The translations under genes and the position numbers were made by a program. From Salmonella enterica subsp. arizonae (GTDB taxonomy: Bacteria > Pseudomonadota > Gammaproteobacteria > Enterobacterales > Enterobacteriaceae): DNA of 64,000 nucleotides. The stretch is from assembly GCF_008692845.1 (NCBI RefSeq), contig NZ_VXJW01000003.1, positions 248,001 through 312,000 on the forward strand, written 5' to 3'. Of this stretch, positions 51,070 through 60,425 are shown in pieces (position 1 is the stretch's first letter; every line of letters begins with the position of its first letter). The notes beneath the pieces are model-generated. The model was given only the letters and a program-made list of their open reading frames with translations, did not search any database and had not been told where the DNA came from.

Positions 51070-54000
51070 TTAAGGCGTCACAATCAGCAGCCCCTCGCTC
51101 GCGCCGGTCGCCCGCCACTGAGGAACATACATCGATTCCACCTGCGGTTGTGGAAGCTGGTACGTCCCCGGCGTTACCGCGCGCGCCAGGTAGACCAGCG
51201 TCACGGGTTGACCTTCGTTAACGGCGACGGCAGCCACAAACCGATCATCGCGGAATTCCATATGCTGAATATCCGCCTGCTGCATCTGATTAAGCAGATT
51301 TTGCACCTCGCTACCGCTCTCCGGCAGGCTGGCGCTGCTGTCAGCCAGATTCTGGTTTTCCAGCTCCAGCCCGGCCGGGAGCAGGTCCACCACCAGCGCA
51401 TCCGGCACATTGCGATCGGCCACCACCGTTAACCAGACCAGCACCAGTTCGCCGCTACGCAACGAGGACAGCGATTTGCGCTGACCATCAGTCCCCAGTA
51501 TTTGTCGTTCAATCTGCAAAACGTTGCTGGCAGGCTCAGGCGCAGATGAGGGATAACCGCTGCTATCCAGACGCAGCCATAGCGGCTGGCTGCCGGCGTT
51601 CGTCACCTCAAGGGCGGACAGTTGGTCAGCATCCAGATTACGGGTCAGCGCCTTATCGCCCGACAGTGGCTGCGCCTCAAGCGATGTCTGCGCCTGCCAG
51701 GCGCCCGCGCTGGCCTGTCGTGAATGCGCGGCGAGGAACAAGGCATTGTTCTCCTGGGTAGAGAGCCAGCGCTGACCGAAGGCCTGCTCAGAAAGCGAGC
51801 TTAATAGCGCGTTTTGCGCGTCCGGTTTGAGGTTGTTCTCTTCCAGTAGCGACAACATCAGAGCGTTATCGCGCAGAGAACTGCCGTAATCCGCTATCCA
51901 TTGACGTTCGTCCTGACGCGGCGTATTCAGAGCCAGCGTAATGGCCTCTTCGCCGCGTCTGGCATCACCCATCGTTTTTAACGCGATGCCCAATTGCATC
52001 AGCGGCAGCCCTGAAGCCGCCTGACTACGGCGCTCCCAGATTTCGCGCAGCGCCCCGAGCGGCGCTTTCTGCTGGCGCGCCAGCACCAGCGCGGCGTAGG
52101 CCTGAGCGGCAAAAGTACTGGCCTGTGTATTATCGCTATAACGAATCAGCATCATCCCAGGATCTTGCAGATAACGCAGCAGTCGCTCATTACCCTGATT
52201 AATCGCCTCCGGCGGGACGCTGTATCCCTGCTCGCCCGCGCGAACAAGAAAATCCATTGCGTAAGCCGTTAGCCAGGGCTCTTCCGCCCCATTTTTATCC
52301 CATAACGCAAAGCCGCCGTTATCACGCTGCATCTGCAGTACCCGAGAAATGCCGATATCCACCGCCGCGCGACGTTTTTCATCGCTATCGCCGACAATAC
52401 CGAGCGCCTGCAATTGCGCAGCATTGGTATACAGAGCCGGGAATAAACCGCTGGCGGTTTGTTCCAGACACCCGTAAGGATATGCTTTCAGCTCGCGAAT
52501 GTAGCGCGCCAAATTCAGCGGCGGTTTTCCGCTTAACAGCAGTTGTCCCTGTAATGTGGCTGGCGAGACGTTTGCCAGATGCTGCGCTGGCACATGCCAG
52601 CTCTCTCCCGGCGCCAGCGCAATGCCGCTATTTACCGTTTGGCCAGGCCAGGCCGGACGCACGCTGATTTTCCACTGTTTATGCTGCGCGTCGAGGGTTT
52701 CTCCCGGCAGATTCAGACCGCTAATGGTCGCCTGGATTTCGCCTTCGCCAAAACCTTCCAGCGCGCGTACCGGAACGAATAAGGTGGTGCGCACGCCCGG
52801 CGCCAGGTTGACCGGTTGCGGCTGCTGGCTAAGCAGTTCCAGTAACCCACTGGCGGCGAGCGCAATATTAAGCGTCTGCGAACGGTCGGTCAGATTGGTG
52901 ACGTCCAGCACCAGTCGCGAAACATCCCCTCCCGCCAGAAAACGCGGCATATTCAGCTCGGCAATCACTGGCGCGGCGACAACGACTTTGCTTTCGCCGC
53001 GACCAAAATCGTCCGCTGTCCATGCCTGCGCCATAACCCGCAGTTCGCCGTTAAAGTCGCCAATCGGCAGCGTTACGACGCCTTCGCCCTGCTCATTGAG
53101 CGTGATCGGCTGAGCTTGCTGCGCGATGATATTGACATGGTTTACCGGCGGTTTTCCGCCACGCTTAAGGTCGTCGCCATCGCCGCCAAAACGCAGCGCC
53201 GCCAGCCGCCCCTGCCCTTCAATGACCTGGCCGTAAATATCGTAGATATCCGCACCGTAGCGTTTTTGACCAAAGAACGCCTGCCAGGGGTCCGGCGTCG
53301 CGTAATCGGTGATATTCAATACGCCGCTATCGACCGCGGAGACCAGCACGTTGATCTGTTTAGGCATTTCGCCGTGTTTAACGCTGGCTTTCACTCTGAC
53401 AGTGAGAGGCTGATTCGGACGCATTTTGGCCGGGCTTTCCAGCGCCAGCTCAAGGCGACGGCTTTCATTCCCCAGAGGTAGGTGCAGCAGCCCTACGGCG
53501 CGTTTTGGCGTCGCGGATCGAGACTTATCGCCGGGACGCACCACCAGCGTACTGAGATAAAGATCGTGTCGATTCCAGGTTTTATCCACCGGAATCGTGA
53601 TATCCAGTCCTTGCGTCGGTACATCGATCGCCTGCCACCACAGCGGGCCGTCGCTGGACTCCACCATCGCATAACCTTTACCGGCGACCGGCGCGACGAT
53701 ATGCAATTTCATGGTGTCGCCCGGACGATAATTTGCTTTATCCAGTTTGAGGGTGACGCGATCCGGACGCGCCGCGCCGCTACCGTCGCTGTTATCCTGC
53801 CAGCTATAGCCGGCCCAGAAACGAACGCTGCTGACCGTCTCATTCGGCGCTTTGACCTCCAGACGGTACGCACCCCATTCCACCGGGAAGCTGACTTTTC
53901 CGGTTTCATCCGCGTTCAGATCCAGCGTCTGCTCGCCCTCCACCAGATCTTTTTGATCAAACTGCGACTGCCAGCCTTCGCTTTCCGTCCAGTTCCAGTA

Positions 54001-56004
54001 ATAGTCGCGACGCTCGCGGATGAGTCGCACCTGCAAGCCGGATACGGCTTTTTTTTCGCCCTGCGCGTTGGCGTAAACAATATCGAATGCGGCGTTGCTG
54101 TCTTCGTCGACAATCGGTTGATTAACAGTGGCATCCGTACGGTAGTCGTATACCGCTTTGGCGGTAAACTGTGGACGAATCCCCGGTAACGTATCGGCAG
54201 GCCAAATCGCCTGTTCTACGCGACGAGTGACCGGACGCCCACCAGACTCCAGCAGGCTGGCCTGTAAAATCACCTGCAACGGCGAATGCGTTTCCTGCCA
54301 CTGGCTTGCGGCGATCACATCGCCACGTCCGCTTTTATCCAGCGAAAGCTGAACTTCGTCCAGGCTGCGCGAAAGATTCTCTTCGGCAATATTGCCGAAC
54401 TGGAAGCCCGGCAACGCCGCGACGGCGTCGCGCTGCGGACGCAGGAAAAGCTGCCCTTGCAGGGTATTGCCGCTAGCTGGAGCGCCATACAGGTAATAGC
54501 CGACAACAGAGAATTTCACCTCATCCGCAGGCGCCAGCGGCGTTTTTTGCGCCGTCAGGTTGAGCGCCATCCGCTCCGGCATAAAGTCTTCAACGTGGAA
54601 ATCCCATGTCCGCAGCAAGTTATCGCCGGTATTGGCGCGAATATGCCACAGGCCGGTCGGCGCGCGGCTATCCAGCGAATAGTTCAGACGGTATAGTCCG
54701 TTTTCCGGCTGGCTGACGACGGTACGCATCACCTGTCCGTCTGGTTTTACCACTTCCAGCTTAATAGGCTGATCGGGCAGCGTTTTACCGTCGCTATCGC
54801 GCAATAATCCGTTAAGGATAACCGTTTCGCCCGGTCGGTAGAGATCGCGCGGGCCAAACATAAAGAACTGCTTGCTGTAGCCGGGCGCGCCAGCAACATT
54901 AAATTCCGACAGATCGAGCGCCGGGAGTTTAAGATCGAGCAGCGTGGTCTGCCCTGCTTTACGCGCCAGTAATAGCGCCGCCGCTTTATCACTCTCCAGT
55001 TGCACATGTCCCTGCGCATCGCTCATCGACTGCGCCAGCGTCTGACCTTTATCATTCAGAAGAACGATCTCAATGCCTGACTGCGCTGCGCCGTTTTCCA
55101 GGCTTTGCGTAAAGATATCCAGCCGATTATGGTAACGGTGCGCAGACACGCCGATATCGCTAAGGGTAAACAACGTGGCGGCATTACTATAGTTGTAGTG
55201 TCCAGCCTGATTCATTACCGCCACATATACGCCCGCCTGTTGCAGCGGCTTAATATCGCTTAATGGCAGCAGCAGTTTCTCACGCGTATTGCGCGCCGGA
55301 TTAAGATCAAAACGGCCGGTATAAACCAGATCCGCCATTTTCAGCAGATTGTCTGACTCCCAGTTAGAGAGCGAACTACGGTACTCCCACTGGCTGACGA
55401 ATGCCGCCAGCGATTCAGGCTTCACGCGAAAAAAGTTCACATCGACATGGTTGACGTTAAGCGCCATGACCGGTAGCCCTTCCGCTATTTTCCCCGGCAG
55501 CAGCGATCCCCGGCTGGCAAAGCCGACGCTGGGCTGGACATCGCGCGTGGTAATCGTTTTTTCGTAAGGCGTGCCGAAGGTGGCGTTATTCAGGGCTTTG
55601 ACGGCGGGATCTACCGTGACCACCAGCACGCGCTTAGGTTCCAGATGACGTAACCTAAGCTCTTTTAAGTTTGGCGCCAGCTCCCATGCGCCGTCAACGC
55701 TGCCGCTTTTCTTATCAACAATGTGAATCACTCGGGAGAAATCTTGCTCGGGATCTAAAGGAATTGAAAACGTCAGCACCAGCGTCGCCGCGCCGTCGAG
55801 CTGCGCTTCGGAGGCGTCTAATAGCGTTAGCGCTTTCCCCTGGCTTTGCTGCGCCAGCTTTTGTAACTGTGCCGGGTCTTTCGCGGGCGAGGACTGCGCC
55901 GCGGCTGACGTCTCGTTTTTTGTCGTCGGGGCGGTTTTATCGTTGTTATCGCATCCCGCCAGCGCCAGCATAATTATGCAGGCCACCACGCGTAAATGTT
56001 TCAT
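51070..56004 (-). CDS. yfhM: YfhM, bacterial alpha-2-macroglobulin lipoprotein
   Basis: The 1644-residue protein starts with a lipoprotein signal (LALAGC, Cys18), has MG domains and a bait region, and the thioester CLEQ with Cys1179 (YPYGCLEQ), as in E. coli YfhM, a periplasmic protease trap. Complement-like terpenoid-toroid helices (about 1160-1450) surround the thioester. Cotranscribed with pbpC. Slightly shorter than the E. coli protein (1653). Confidence 0.97.
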   Translation of the reverse strand: MKHLRVVACIIMLALAGCDNNDKTAPTTKNETSAAAQSSPAKDPAQLQKLAQQSQGKALTLLDASEAQLDGAATLVLTFSIPLDPEQDFSRVIHIVDKKSGSVDGAWELAPNLKELRLRHLEPKRVLVVTVDPAVKALNNATFGTPYEKTITTRDVQPSVGFASRGSLLPGKIAEGLPVMALNVNHVDVNFFRVKPESLAAFVSQWEYRSSLSNWESDNLLKMADLVYTGRFDLNPARNTREKLLLPLSDIKPLQQAGVYVAVMNQAGHYNYSNAATLFTLSDIGVSAHRYHNRLDIFTQSLENGAAQSGIEIVLLNDKGQTLAQSMSDAQGHVQLESDKAAALLLARKAGQTTLLDLKLPALDLSEFNVAGAPGYSKQFFMFGPRDLYRPGETVILNGLLRDSDGKTLPDQPIKLEVVKPDGQVMRTVVSQPENGLYRLNYSLDSRAPTGLWHIRANTGDNLLRTWDFHVEDFMPERMALNLTAQKTPLAPADEVKFSVVGYYLYGAPASGNTLQGQLFLRPQRDAVAALPGFQFGNIAEENLSRSLDEVQLSLDKSGRGDVIAASQWQETHSPLQVILQASLLESGGRPVTRRVEQAIWPADTLPGIRPQFTAKAVYDYRTDATVNQPIVDEDSNAAFDIVYANAQGEKKAVSGLQVRLIRERRDYYWNWTESEGWQSQFDQKDLVEGEQTLDLNADETGKVSFPVEWGAYRLEVKAPNETVSSVRFWAGYSWQDNSDGSGAARPDRVTLKLDKANYRPGDTMKLHIVAPVAGKGYAMVESSDGPLWWQAIDVPTQGLDITIPVDKTWNRHDLYLSTLVVRPGDKSRSATPKRAVGLLHLPLGNESRRLELALESPAKMRPNQPLTVRVKASVKHGEMPKQINVLVSAVDSGVLNITDYATPDPWQAFFGQKRYGADIYDIYGQVIEGQGRLAALRFGGDGDDLKRGGKPPVNHVNIIAQQAQPITLNEQGEGVVTLPIGDFNGELRVMAQAWTADDFGRGESKVVVAAPVIAELNMPRFLAGGDVSRLVLDVTNLTDRSQTLNIALAASGLLELLSQQPQPVNLAPGVRTTLFVPVRALEGFGEGEIQATISGLNLPGETLDAQHKQWKISVRPAWPGQTVNSGIALAPGESWHVPAQHLANVSPATLQGQLLLSGKPPLNLARYIRELKAYPYGCLEQTASGLFPALYTNAAQLQALGIVGDSDEKRRAAVDIGISRVLQMQRDNGGFALWDKNGAEEPWLTAYAMDFLVRAGEQGYSVPPEAINQGNERLLRYLQDPGMMLIRYSDNTQASTFAAQAYAALVLARQQKAPLGALREIWERRSQAASGLPLMQLGIALKTMGDARRGEEAITLALNTPRQDERQWIADYGSSLRDNALMLSLLEENNLKPDAQNALLSSLSEQAFGQRWLSTQENNALFLAAHSRQASAGAWQAQTSLEAQPLSGDKALTRNLDADQLSALEVTNAGSQPLWLRLDSSGYPSSAPEPASNVLQIERQILGTDGQRKSLSSLRSGELVLVWLTVVADRNVPDALVVDLLPAGLELENQNLADSSASLPESGSEVQNLLNQMQQADIQHMEFRDDRFVAAVAVNEGQPVTLVYLARAVTPGTYQLPQPQVESMYVPQWRATGASEGLLIVTP

Positions 56005-56212
56005 CTTTCACCCCTGGCCTTCATGGCCTGTCAGCAACGGTTGATGAGATATTATGCGCGAGAAATTTTATTGTGTAAGTCCGTATTACAACAATGAAAA
56101 GAGATTTTTACGCAGAAATGTGGTTTCGCCAGCCAAAACAGCCTCTTCTACTTGTCCCTTTTCGGGAAACGTCCGACAATTTGACTATAATCAGGTAACA
56201 ATGGAGATGCCC

Positions 56213-57055
56213 ATGACCACCGCCTATTTTGTCGCCGCCGACTGGCTTGCCGAACATATTGATGATCCGGAAATACAAATTCTTGACGCCCGCATGGCGC
56301 CTCCAGGACAGGAGCATCGTGATATGGCGGGCGAATATCGCGCCGGACATATTCCCGGCGCTCTGTTTTTTGATATTGAAGCGCTTTCCGATCACGCGTC
56401 GCCACTGCCGCATATGATGCCGCGCCCGGAAGCATTTGCTGTCGCCATGCGTGAACTGGGCGTTCGCCAGGATAAACACCTGGTCATATACGATGAAGGT
56501 AATCTGTTCTCTGCTCCCCGGGCATGGTGGATGCTACGCACGTTCGGCGCCGAGAAAGTTTCCATTCTGGCGGGCGGGCTGGCAGGCTGGCAGCGCGACG
56601 AATGGCTATTGCGCGAAGGCGATGAAGCGCATGAAGAAGGCGAGTTTGAGGCGAAATTCACGCCGCAAGCCGTAGTGCGGCTAACCGACGTATTGCTGGC
56701 AAGTCATGAAAAAACTGCGCAAATCGTCGACGCGCGTCCGGCGGCGCGTTTTAACGCTCAGGCTGATGAACCGCGTCCGGGACTAAGACGCGGGCATATT
56801 CCCGGCGCGCTAAACGTGCCGTGGACGGAACTGGTGTTCGAGGGCGAGTTAAAGACCACTGACGAACTGAATGAGGTTTTTTTCAGTCATGGCGTTAGTT
56901 TCGACAGGCCGATTATCGCCAGTTGTGGTTCCGGCGTGACGGCTGCGGTAGTGGTGCTGGCGCTCGCGACGCTGGATGTGCCTGACGTCACGCTTTACGA
57001 CGGCGCGTGGAGCGAATGGGGCGCGCGTACCGATTTACCGGTTGAACCCGCTTAA
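56213..57055 (+). CDS. sseA: SseA, 3-mercaptopyruvate sulfurtransferase
   Basis: The 280-residue enzyme has two rhodanese domains; active-site Cys238 is in IIASCGSGVTA, the loop typical of mercaptopyruvate sulfurtransferases (CG[S/T]GVT). It moves sulfur from 3-mercaptopyruvate to acceptors such as cyanide. ATG 56213 lies six bases after GGAG; ATG 56207 is the alternative. A TATAAT lies at 56186-56191. Not related to the SPI-2 chaperone also called SseA. Confidence 0.94.
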   Translation: MTTAYFVAADWLAEHIDDPEIQILDARMAPPGQEHRDMAGEYRAGHIPGALFFDIEALSDHASPLPHMMPRPEAFAVAMRELGVRQDKHLVIYDEGNLFSAPRAWWMLRTFGAEKVSILAGGLAGWQRDEWLLREGDEAHEEGEFEAKFTPQAVVRLTDVLLASHEKTAQIVDARPAARFNAQADEPRPGLRRGHIPGALNVPWTELVFEGELKTTDELNEVFFSHGVSFDRPIIASCGSGVTAAVVVLALATLDVPDVTLYDGAWSEWGARTDLPVEPA

Positions 57056-57065
57056 TATCTGCCAT

Positions 57066-57096
57066 GCCGGATGGCGCTCACGCTTATCCGGCCTAC
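57066..57096. repeat. REP element after sseA
   Basis: GCCGGATGGCGCTCACGCTT followed by ATCCGGCCTAC is a typical REP palindrome with GCCGGAT/ATCCGGC arms. Confidence 0.85.
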
Positions 57097-57147
57097 AATT
57101 CAGGCTGATTTGAAAAGAATCTACATAAATTCTGTTTAAGCAGGCCA

Positions 57148-57178
57148 CAAAAAAACCGCTCAATTGAGCGGTTTTTTT
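57148..57178. terminator. Bidirectional intrinsic terminator between sseA and timP
   Basis: The perfect 18-bp palindrome ACCGCTCAATTGAGCGGT (57155-57172) has A8 on the left and T7 on the right, so it forms a terminator for both strands: sseA (plus) and probably TimR (minus). Confidence 0.85.
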
Positions 57179-57235
57179 GTGCTGGTCCGGTTCGCGGCCT
57201 TTCCAGCAGGCTTTGTTGCCCTAGCAACGCAGGCA
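57150..57235 (-). ncRNA. timR: TimR, sRNA repressor of TimP (approximate ends)
   Basis: In Salmonella, TimR is described as a small RNA encoded divergently from timP and repressing TimP translation by pairing with the timP leader. Here the minus strand of this segment holds stem-forming sequence (TGCTGGAAAGGCCGCGAACC..) and ends at the T-run terminator, which fits an 80-90-nt sRNA. Its 5' end was not identified; the assignment rests on position and knowledge of the locus. Confidence 0.45.
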
Positions 57236-57239
57236 CACC

Positions 57240-57460
57240 GTAGTGCTTGCTATCACGGCATTATCGCCAGCGGTGCTGCCGTGATGCGGTCTTCGCAAGG
57301 ACCGCAACATGAAGATACGATGCTTTTGTGTCGTGCTTCTTGTTTCTGGCACGTTGTGTCTTCACACAGACAGAAGCTACCCAGGTAATTCTGTTCCCGT
57401 AGCGCTCAACGTCCAGAGCAGGTAAGCCAGGAGGCCGCCCTGTTGGGCGGCTTTCTTTTC
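57240..57460 (+). ncRNA. ryfA: timP mRNA (formerly sRNA RyfA)
   Basis: The segment matches RyfA of E. coli/Salmonella: stem ATCACGGCA/TGCCGTGAT (57252-57285), then GCGGTC/GACCGC (57286-57305), the timP frame, and a 7-bp GCCGCCC/GGGCGGC terminator with TTTCTTTT (57434-57459). RyfA was re-described as the mRNA of the TimP toxin. The second stem encloses the timP ribosome site AGGA, so translation may be structure-limited. The 5' end is approximate. Confidence 0.7.
57309..57425 (+). CDS. timP: TimP, toxic inner-membrane small protein
   Basis: A 38-residue product: basic start, then hydrophobic CFCVVLLVSGTLCL and a polar tail (HTDRSYPGNSVPVALNVQSR), a short signal-peptide-like membrane segment. 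It corresponds to Salmonella TimP, whose overproduction leaks the inner membrane and whose mRNA is repressed by the sRNA TimR, making a type I toxin-antitoxin system. AGGA lies 7 bases before the ATG and is partly held in a hairpin. sseB, convergent, ends 37 bp downstream of the stop. Confidence 0.85.
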   Translation: MKIRCFCVVLLVSGTLCLHTDRSYPGNSVPVALNVQSR

Positions 57461-57461
57461 T

Positions 57462-58238
57462 TCAGATGATGCGGTTCTGTTTAAAATCGCGCAGGAAGCC
57501 GCCCCAGCGGCGCTCGTAGAACGGCGCGATATGCTCGGTGATAAAGTGGCTGATACCCTGCTCGCCCTTTCTCACCTGACAAATATCGATCGGTTCGTCA
57601 CCCGGTAATGTGTCGGTCGCCACATTGCCCGCAGCGTGAATGATCTCTTCAATATCGCCGTCAGCCTCAATGCCAATCAGTAGATTGGGTTGGGCGTCCG
57701 CATGTTCTTTAATAGCGCAGAGAAACGCGCGTTTCACCGGTTTGATGGTTTTAAACAGCGTGGTGAGGGAGTCAATCATCTGCGACGGCGGCTCGGCCAC
57801 TTCGGATAAAATCAGCGACTCGCCACCCTCCAGTACTTCCTGCGTACTTAATGGACTGCCCTCCTCACCGAGAAGCAGGCTGATTTCACGCGGCATAAAC
57901 TCTTTGCCGGTCGGCAACTTAGCGTTGAGGAATAACGTTTCGCCAAGCGTCATTTCAAACAGCGTGCGCACCGGCATCACCACAAACGCCTGTTCATCTT
58001 CTACGGCCTGTTGCAGCGCCTCAAGAGAAGTAAAGAAGGGGATGACGGTCGTACCGTCTTCTTTTTCCCAGTGCTGCAAATCCAACGCGCTGTCTTCCAC
58101 AATCGCTTCGCCTTCGGCAGCGCTGCCCGGCACCCAGACAGTGGATTCCAGTAAGGTACGGAAAAATGCCGGACGATGCGCGGGCTCAGTCGCCGCTTTC
58201 TCCAGCAAGATTTCTAATTCATTTTTAATTTCGGACAT
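57462..58238 (-). CDS. sseB: SseB, enhanced serine sensitivity protein
   Basis: The 258-residue product (MSEIKNELEILLEKAATEP start at 58238) is SseB of the E. coli type: a cytoplasmic protein whose overproduction increases serine sensitivity and whose N-terminal domain is SseB/PRD-like, with a C-terminal domain. Role unclear. It should not be confused with the SPI-2 translocon protein SseB. Converges on timP. Confidence 0.95.
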   Translation of the reverse strand: MSEIKNELEILLEKAATEPAHRPAFFRTLLESTVWVPGSAAEGEAIVEDSALDLQHWEKEDGTTVIPFFTSLEALQQAVEDEQAFVVMPVRTLFEMTLGETLFLNAKLPTGKEFMPREISLLLGEEGSPLSTQEVLEGGESLILSEVAEPPSQMIDSLTTLFKTIKPVKRAFLCAIKEHADAQPNLLIGIEADGDIEEIIHAAGNVATDTLPGDEPIDICQVRKGEQGISHFITEHIAPFYERRWGGFLRDFKQNRII

Positions 58239-58268
58239 AGGAATCACAAATTAATATACGTGTAGCGT

Positions 58269-58333
58269 GTAGGCCTGATAAGCGAAGTGTCATCAGGCAA
58301 AATGCCGGGTGGCGCTTCGCTTACCCGGCCTAC
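58269..58333. repeat. BIME: two REP units between sseB and pepB
   Basis: Two inverted units: GTAGGCCTGATAAGCGAAGT..CATCAGGC (58269-58299) and TGCCGGGTGGCGCTTCGCTT..ACCCGGCCTAC (58303-58333). They lie directly after pepB. Confidence 0.85.
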
Positions 58334-58344
58334 AAAAACGCCAT

Positions 58345-59628
58345 TCAGGCGGTCAGCAGATTAGCAATGGTGCGGACGCCTAAACCGGTTGCCCCGGCAG
58401 CCCACTGCTCAACCGGCGCTTTGCGATAAGTGGCGGAGCAGTCAATGTGCAGCCAGCCTTCGCGGTAGTTTTCGACAAAGTGCGACAGGAAACCCGCGGC
58501 GGTGCTTGCCCCGGCTGGATAGGCCGCGCTACCGGTGTTGTTTAGTTCCGCAAAGTTAGACGGCAGTTGGTTACGGTGGAACTCCGCCAGCGGCAGACGC
58601 CAGAACGGTTCATTCTCTTGCGCCGCGCTGGACAGCAAGCGTCCCGCCAGCGTATCGTCAAAACTGAATAGCGCATGGTAGTCGTTACCCAACGCCGTTT
58701 TCGCCGCGCCGGTTAACGTCGCCATATCAATGATCAACTGCGGGTGTTGCGCGCTGGCGTCAATCAGGCCATCCGCCAGTACCAGCCGCCCTTCCGCATC
58801 GGTATTCATGACTTCAACATTCTTGCCATTACGATAGCGAATAATATCGCCCAGCTTGAACGCATTGCCGCTGATCAGATTGTCGGCGCAGCACAGGAAC
58901 AGCTTCACGCGTTTATTCAGTCCACGGGTAATGGCGAACGCCAGAGCGCCCGTTACCGTCGCCGCGCCGCCCATATCGGATTTCATCGAGTCCATAAAGG
59001 CGCTTTGTTTGATGCTGTAGCCGCCTGAGTCAAAGGTAATGCCTTTACCAACCAGGCAGGCGTAAACCGGCGCGTCTTTGTCTCCCGTCGGATTGTAATC
59101 CAGAGCTAACAGTACCGGCGAACGCTCAGAACCTCGGCCTACGGTATGCAGCCCCATATAGTTCTGCTCGCGCAGATCTTCACCTTTGGTGATACGGTAA
59201 GTGACGTGATCGCACGCAACGCTGCACAACAGATCCACCGCGCGCTGCGCCAGTTGCTCCGGCCCAAGCTCTTCCGCCGGAGCATTAATGGTGTCGCGCA
59301 CCCAGTCAATAATGGTCAGTCGGTTATCCAGTTCCTGACGTTGGGCATCATCTAAATCCGGCCACATCACGGTACGGACGCCTTTTGGTCCTTTGTAACC
59401 CGCCCAGAATGCCCAACAACGCTCGATATCCCATCCTTCGCCTGTCAGCGCGACCTGTTTTATTCCCAGGCCGTCGATTTTACGCGCCGCACGCTGGATC
59501 AACCCCAGATCGTCGTTACCGTTAAGATGCAAGGTAATACCGTCGTTATTAATACTGTAAGTGGCTTTGTCGCCCCAGCGCGCATCGGCAGGCTGCGTGG
59601 AAAGCGTAATGTTCATAGCTTCTGTCAT
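58345..59628 (-). CDS. pepB: PepB, peptidase B (M17 leucyl-type aminopeptidase)
   Basis: The 427-residue M17 aminopeptidase has the metal/active-site motifs [27 protein letters not shown], and [14 protein letters not shown]; it removes N-terminal residues from peptides in the cytoplasm. Start ATG 59628 gives family length (a 16-codon upstream extension is rejected). It follows iscX with a 248-bp gap that contains a dispersed repeat, so it may be expressed separately from isc. Confidence 0.96.
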   Translation of the reverse strand: MTEAMNITLSTQPADARWGDKATYSINNDGITLHLNGNDDLGLIQRAARKIDGLGIKQVALTGEGWDIERCWAFWAGYKGPKGVRTVMWPDLDDAQRQELDNRLTIIDWVRDTINAPAEELGPEQLAQRAVDLLCSVACDHVTYRITKGEDLREQNYMGLHTVGRGSERSPVLLALDYNPTGDKDAPVYACLVGKGITFDSGGYSIKQSAFMDSMKSDMGGAATVTGALAFAITRGLNKRVKLFLCCADNLISGNAFKLGDIIRYRNGKNVEVMNTDAEGRLVLADGLIDASAQHPQLIIDMATLTGAAKTALGNDYHALFSFDDTLAGRLLSSAAQENEPFWRLPLAEFHRNQLPSNFAELNNTGSAAYPAGASTAAGFLSHFVENYREGWLHIDCSATYRKAPVEQWAAGATGLGVRTIANLLTA

Positions 59629-59649
59629 TGTTATTTTCCTTCTTAGCAA

Positions 59650-59673
59650 ACGGGCCGCCGTATGGCAGCCCGT
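59650..59673 (-). terminator. Hairpin between iscX and pepB
   Basis: ACGGGC-C-GCC GTAT GGC-A-GCCCGT forms a 10-bp stem with a mismatch. On the minus strand it precedes CGTTTGC, a short T stretch, just before pepB. It might terminate the isc operon or attenuate pepB; weakly supported. Confidence 0.35.
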
Positions 59674-59691
59674 CAAAACTCTTTGCTAAAT

Positions 59692-59872
59692 GATTCGCGT
59701 TGCAGGAAGGCGGCAAGTGAGCGACAAATTCTTCGGGAACGAATTTGCACAGCCAAAGGCTGCCTCTGGTGAGGGACAAGGATGTCCCTCATTAATCCCC
59801 GGGAGCATAGATAACTATGTGACTGGGGTGAACGAACGCAGCCAACGCACCTGCGGCGAGAATCATGACGCA
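59692..59872 (-). repeat. Copy A of a dispersed ~170-bp intergenic repeat (inverted relative to copy B)
   Basis: The + strand reads GCGACAAATTC..GGGAACGAATTTGCACAGCC, TGTCCCTCATTAATCCCC, GTGACTGGG..GTGAACGA-CGCAGCCAACGCA (in parts). Apart from substitutions and a small internal difference this matches the complement of 62866-63045. It is the kind of element that causes spurious reading frames of the form AVQIRSRRICRSLAAFLQ in Salmonella. No coding function. Confidence 0.85.
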
Positions 59873-59876
59873 AAAA

Positions 59877-60077
59877 CTATTCTGCCTCATCCAACCAGAC
59901 TAACAGAATCGCCTCCAGAATTTTTTCATTGGATGCGTTAGGGTCGTCGTCAAAATCATCCAGTTCACAAATCCACTGATGCAGATCGGTGAAACGAACG
60001 GTTTTAGGATCGACATCAGGATATGCGTCGTATAACGCTTCGCCGATCTCGCGGCTATCGGTCCACTTGAGTCCCAT
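59877..60077 (-). CDS. iscX: IscX
   Basis: The 66-residue acidic protein ([21 protein letters not shown]) is IscX (YfhJ), which binds IscS and iron and slows Fe-S cluster formation; last gene of the isc operon. 11 bp after fdx. Confidence 0.97.
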   Translation of the reverse strand: MGLKWTDSREIGEALYDAYPDVDPKTVRFTDLHQWICELDDFDDDPNASNEKILEAILLVWLDEAE

Positions 60078-60088
60078 ACTACCCTCTG

Positions 60089-60424
60089 TTAATGCTCACG
60101 CGCATGGTTGATTGTGTAACGTGGAATTTCGATAACCAGATCGTCATCGGTGACGCGGGCCTGGCAGCTCAGGCGGCTTTCCGGCTCAAGCCCCCAAGCT
60201 TTATCCAGCATGTCGTCTTCTTCTTCCGAGCTTTCCGGCAAGGAGTCGAAGCCCTCACGTACAATGCAGTGACAGGTGGTGCAGGCGCACGATTTCTCAC
60301 AGGCGTGTTCAATCTCGATGCCGTTGCGCAGGGCAACGTCAAGAATGGTTTCACCGGTCTGCGCTTCCAGAACTGCGCCATCCGGACAAAGATCCTGATG
60401 AGGCAGAATAACAATTTTCGGCAT
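60089..60424 (-). CDS. fdx: Fdx, [2Fe-2S] ferredoxin of the isc operon
   Basis: The 111-residue protein has cluster ligands Cys42, Cys48, Cys51 and Cys87 of the adrenodoxin class. It reduces sulfane sulfur during cluster assembly with IscS. 1 bp separates it from hscA. Confidence 0.98.
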   Translation of the reverse strand: MPKIVILPHQDLCPDGAVLEAQTGETILDVALRNGIEIEHACEKSCACTTCHCIVREGFDSLPESSEEEDDMLDKAWGLEPESRLSCQARVTDDDLVIEIPRYTINHAREH

Positions 60425-60425
60425 G

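Noticed and set aside
56213-58238. SPI-2 genes sseA and sseB
   Set aside because: Names coincide, but the proteins are mercaptopyruvate sulfurtransferase and the serine-sensitivity protein, not the SPI-2 chaperone and translocon.
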